Below, in pieces: positions 61,901-64,000 of a DNA stretch of 64,000 nt; the first letter of the stretch is position 1, and each line of letters opens with the position of its first letter. Under the pieces are notes generated by a model, which saw only the letters and a list, made by a program, of their open reading frames with translations, searched no databases and had not been told where the DNA came from. This stretch comes from Cardiocondyla obscurior. Lineage: Eukaryota > Arthropoda > Insecta > Hymenoptera > Formicidae. The stretch lies in contig NC_091877.1 of NCBI RefSeq assembly GCF_019399895.1, forward strand, positions 2,418,001-2,482,000, read 5' to 3'. Made by a program: the position numbers and the translations under genes.

Positions 61901-63728
61901 TGGAACAACGCCCCGAAACTTGCAAATCGCGTAATCCGCCTCGCTCCCGCGCTTATCTCTCGCTCCTTTCTACAATTTTTATTTCGGCTCGCAGGCGTTA
62001 TCTATCTTTATCTTTCTGTCGCTTATCGTTTTTAACTCATTTCTATTTCTTATGTCGCTATTTTTAATTGTTATTTATTCATATACCCATTTTGTTTTTT
62101 TTTAAATAACCCTTTAGTAATACGATTTCTCCCGTATCAATTGCCGCGCTCCATATATTTTTTTTTTTTTAATAGCTCGACACAGCTGCGTTTATTGTCG
62201 GTTTGCAAAAAATTCGCTGAATCGCTGCGTGCGTTGCGACGGAGAGTAACACTCCCTGACGTAATCGTGCAAATTAATTCGACTCGCCCAACAGACCATC
62301 GCGAGAAAGTTACTCTTTTCCGTTCAAATGTCTCTCGTGCAGCACGCGGAGAAAATTGTAAAGGATTATCGATGATTCTTCGTTGCTCATATAGTTGTCT
62401 ATTAATTGAGAACATTCCCTGAGAGACGCGCGACGTTTCCCCGCGCGTGCACGTGCTCGCCCGTCCTTTTATTCGATCTTACTTCTTTAATTGTCTCAAA
62501 CAGAAATTTAATTCGGCTCTTATACGACTTTATATCGTGCATCTCTCGAGGTATCGTGTTCCTCGAAGTATGTATCTGTAACAAGAATTATGCGACGGTG
62601 CGTAGCTCAAATTGCACCTCGGTTTTATTCGCTCGCGAACACGACGATCGCGCTCGAAGTAATCGCGGGATGAAAATCGCTTCTGCCTCTATTTCGCTCT
62701 CTCGTATTTAAGCGTTAAATGAACGCTACGGCCCTTAGTCACTGGATTATCCACGTGCGATTGCGGCCGACTTACATTCACGCGGTTCTCCACACATTCA
62801 GAGAAGTTTCGCGCGCTCAATAAGGCTGCCGGCAATAAGGCAGTCGTAACTATACCTGTATTACATAGCACGTTTTCAATTTTACTTATCCACGACAGAA
62901 ATTGCTCCGAACTTTGCGGACGGAGATGCACGTAAACGGCCGCCGTCCAATTACATCCCCGGGAATATCCCTCACTCGGCGAAGTACGAATTTACGATTT
63001 AAAGCGGTTGAAACTTGGTTCTCAAAATGCGCGGTCCGCTCGAGGAGGCCTTATTAATTTCAAGTTTTCTTTACGAAAGATACGAAAAAAAAAAAAAATC
63101 GCGCGAGGGCGAGATCTGAGAGGGTCGCGTAGGCGGGGGAGTTTCAGAGAAAAGGAGAAAAAAAAATATATACGGGAGAAAACCTGTAATATATCGGAAA
63201 CCCGCGCATTAACACAGGGGCGGCGGAAGGTCTTTAGTAATAATAACGGCAAACAACGGAAAAAAGCATAGTGCACGCGAATAAAAGAAATGGAAATAGT
63301 GGCGAGCCATTAGAGGGTATACAATACGCGGCTCGCCTATGCGCCGTGGGGCGGAGGGACTCAGGGTCATTTTTCAAGGGGGTCAAGGGAAGTCTGCGCC
63401 CCGAGGTCACGTTTATTAATACCGACTTCTTCGATTCAAATTCGAAAACGTACAATTTCCTGGTGCAATTTTCTCTTCTTTCTCTTTCTTTCTCTGTCTC
63501 TTTTTCTCTCTCGTTGCACGAGCCTTCTCAACTCGTTAAGCCAATTTGAAAGATTACTGAAATCGCATATACGTACGCGACAATTTTCATGGCAACTATA
63601 AATAAAAGATTATTCTTTTATGCGGGATAAATGTGTAACATTTATTTATATTCTTTCTTTATATTATTTTACATATGTATATAGGACGTTTTATGTCCCG
63701 TAATTATTTGTCTCTTCTCTCGTTTCAG
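61901..63728 (+). other. Spacer or intron, no supported gene
   Basis: CpG-rich with poly-T (62158-62171) and poly-A (63086-63099) runs and a CT tract (63474-63512). No supported gene seen. Confidence 0.5.
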
Positions 63729-63816
63729 GTTTTTATTCAAATAAATTGTAACAAAATGCTGACGTTATTTTCTTCCGTAACGTTTCTCGAGAGACCAAAG
63801 ACTTTCAGTTTCCTAG
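63729..63816 (+). CDS. Candidate coding exon near the right edge
   Basis: 88 bases between acceptor CTCTCGTTTCAG and donor GTAAGGG. One frame is open throughout. It contains ATG at 63756 in the context AACAAAATG, a favourable insect start context, followed by MLTLFSSVTFLERPKTFSFL and one leftover base. It is either a first coding exon with a short 5' UTR or an internal exon reached in phase 0 from 61411. No family recognised. Confidence 0.45.
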
Positions 63817-64000
63817 GTAAGGGAATAATTAGAAATTGTGTCTTTTAAATTGCCTTCGCCGTTTGACGTCATTTTTATCGCAATTTTTCGCTTCGGAAGT
63901 CTCGAATTTGGAGTAAGAGAAAAGGAAGGAGAGACCAAAGTAAAAAAAAAAAAAAAAGCTGCCGGCTTCCGCGGACGGTATTTTCTCTCGGATTGGCATA
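63817..64000 (+). other. Start of an intron, window edge
   Basis: Follows the donor at 63817. Contains an A run at about 63941-63957. Nothing else seen. Confidence 0.5.

Noticed and set aside
61248..61925. 225-codon minus-strand frame
   Set aside because: Built from Ala, Thr, Arg and Glu runs over CT and CGT repeats, antisense to a better-supported plus-strand exon candidate. No recognised domain.
1..64000. tRNA, rRNA, CRISPR or transposase genes
   Set aside because: A read for tRNA B-box words, direct-repeat arrays and transposase or reverse-transcriptase motifs found nothing convincing. A covariance-model and repeat-library search would be decisive.

Overview
The window is nuclear DNA from an insect, most likely a hymenopteran (an ant or a bee). 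The reasons are an insect-type nicotinic acetylcholine receptor alpha subunit, short GT-AG introns in the compact genes, CpG that is not depleted in the non-coding flanks, GC-rich blocks next to very AT-rich blocks, and many poly-T/poly-A runs and microsatellites. The species call is inference. No operons, CRISPR arrays, rRNA genes or convincing tRNA genes were seen, and no recognisable transposon coding sequence.

Layout. 1-700 is AT-rich and empty. 701-3420 is a GC-rich low-complexity block (Asp/Val/Thr triplet repeats, CT-rich tracts) with long open frames on both strands that I do not trust as genes. 3421-12257 is intergenic. 12310-14920 (+) is a seven-exon nicotinic receptor alpha subunit of 551 aa. 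14921-18444 is its 3' UTR plus AT-rich spacer. 18445-19434 (-) is a LITAF/CDIP1-like membrane protein (181 aa, three coding exons) with a probable 5' UTR exon near 21446-21780. 22166-23429 (+) is the catalytic GPI transamidase subunit PIG-K (338 aa, four coding exons). 23525-24336 (-) is mitochondrial ribosomal protein mRpS28/bS1m (207 aa, three exons).

The three housekeeping genes are tightly packed. LITAF and PIG-K appear divergent around 21450-21835. PIG-K and mRpS28 are tail to tail, with stop codons 95 bases apart, and each stop overlaps an AATAAA. mRpS28 is in turn divergent from a plus-strand leader that starts near 24.65 kb.

From 24.65 kb to the right edge I see no complete protein-coding gene. 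I see well-formed exon boundaries consistent with the 5' part of one very large plus-strand gene (or a long ncRNA): leader exons ending at 24695, 25861 and 26439, an exon at 54819-54875 with an ATG ten bases before its donor, and further candidate start exons at 61283-61411 and 63729-63816. Between them lie tens of kilobases of CpG-rich intron with microsatellites, palindromes and TAATTA-dense patches that look like regulatory modules. The gene body lies beyond position 64000, so its identity is unknown.

Coding exons were joined by reading GT/AG boundaries and frame. UTR exons, promoters and regulatory patches are inference from sequence alone.
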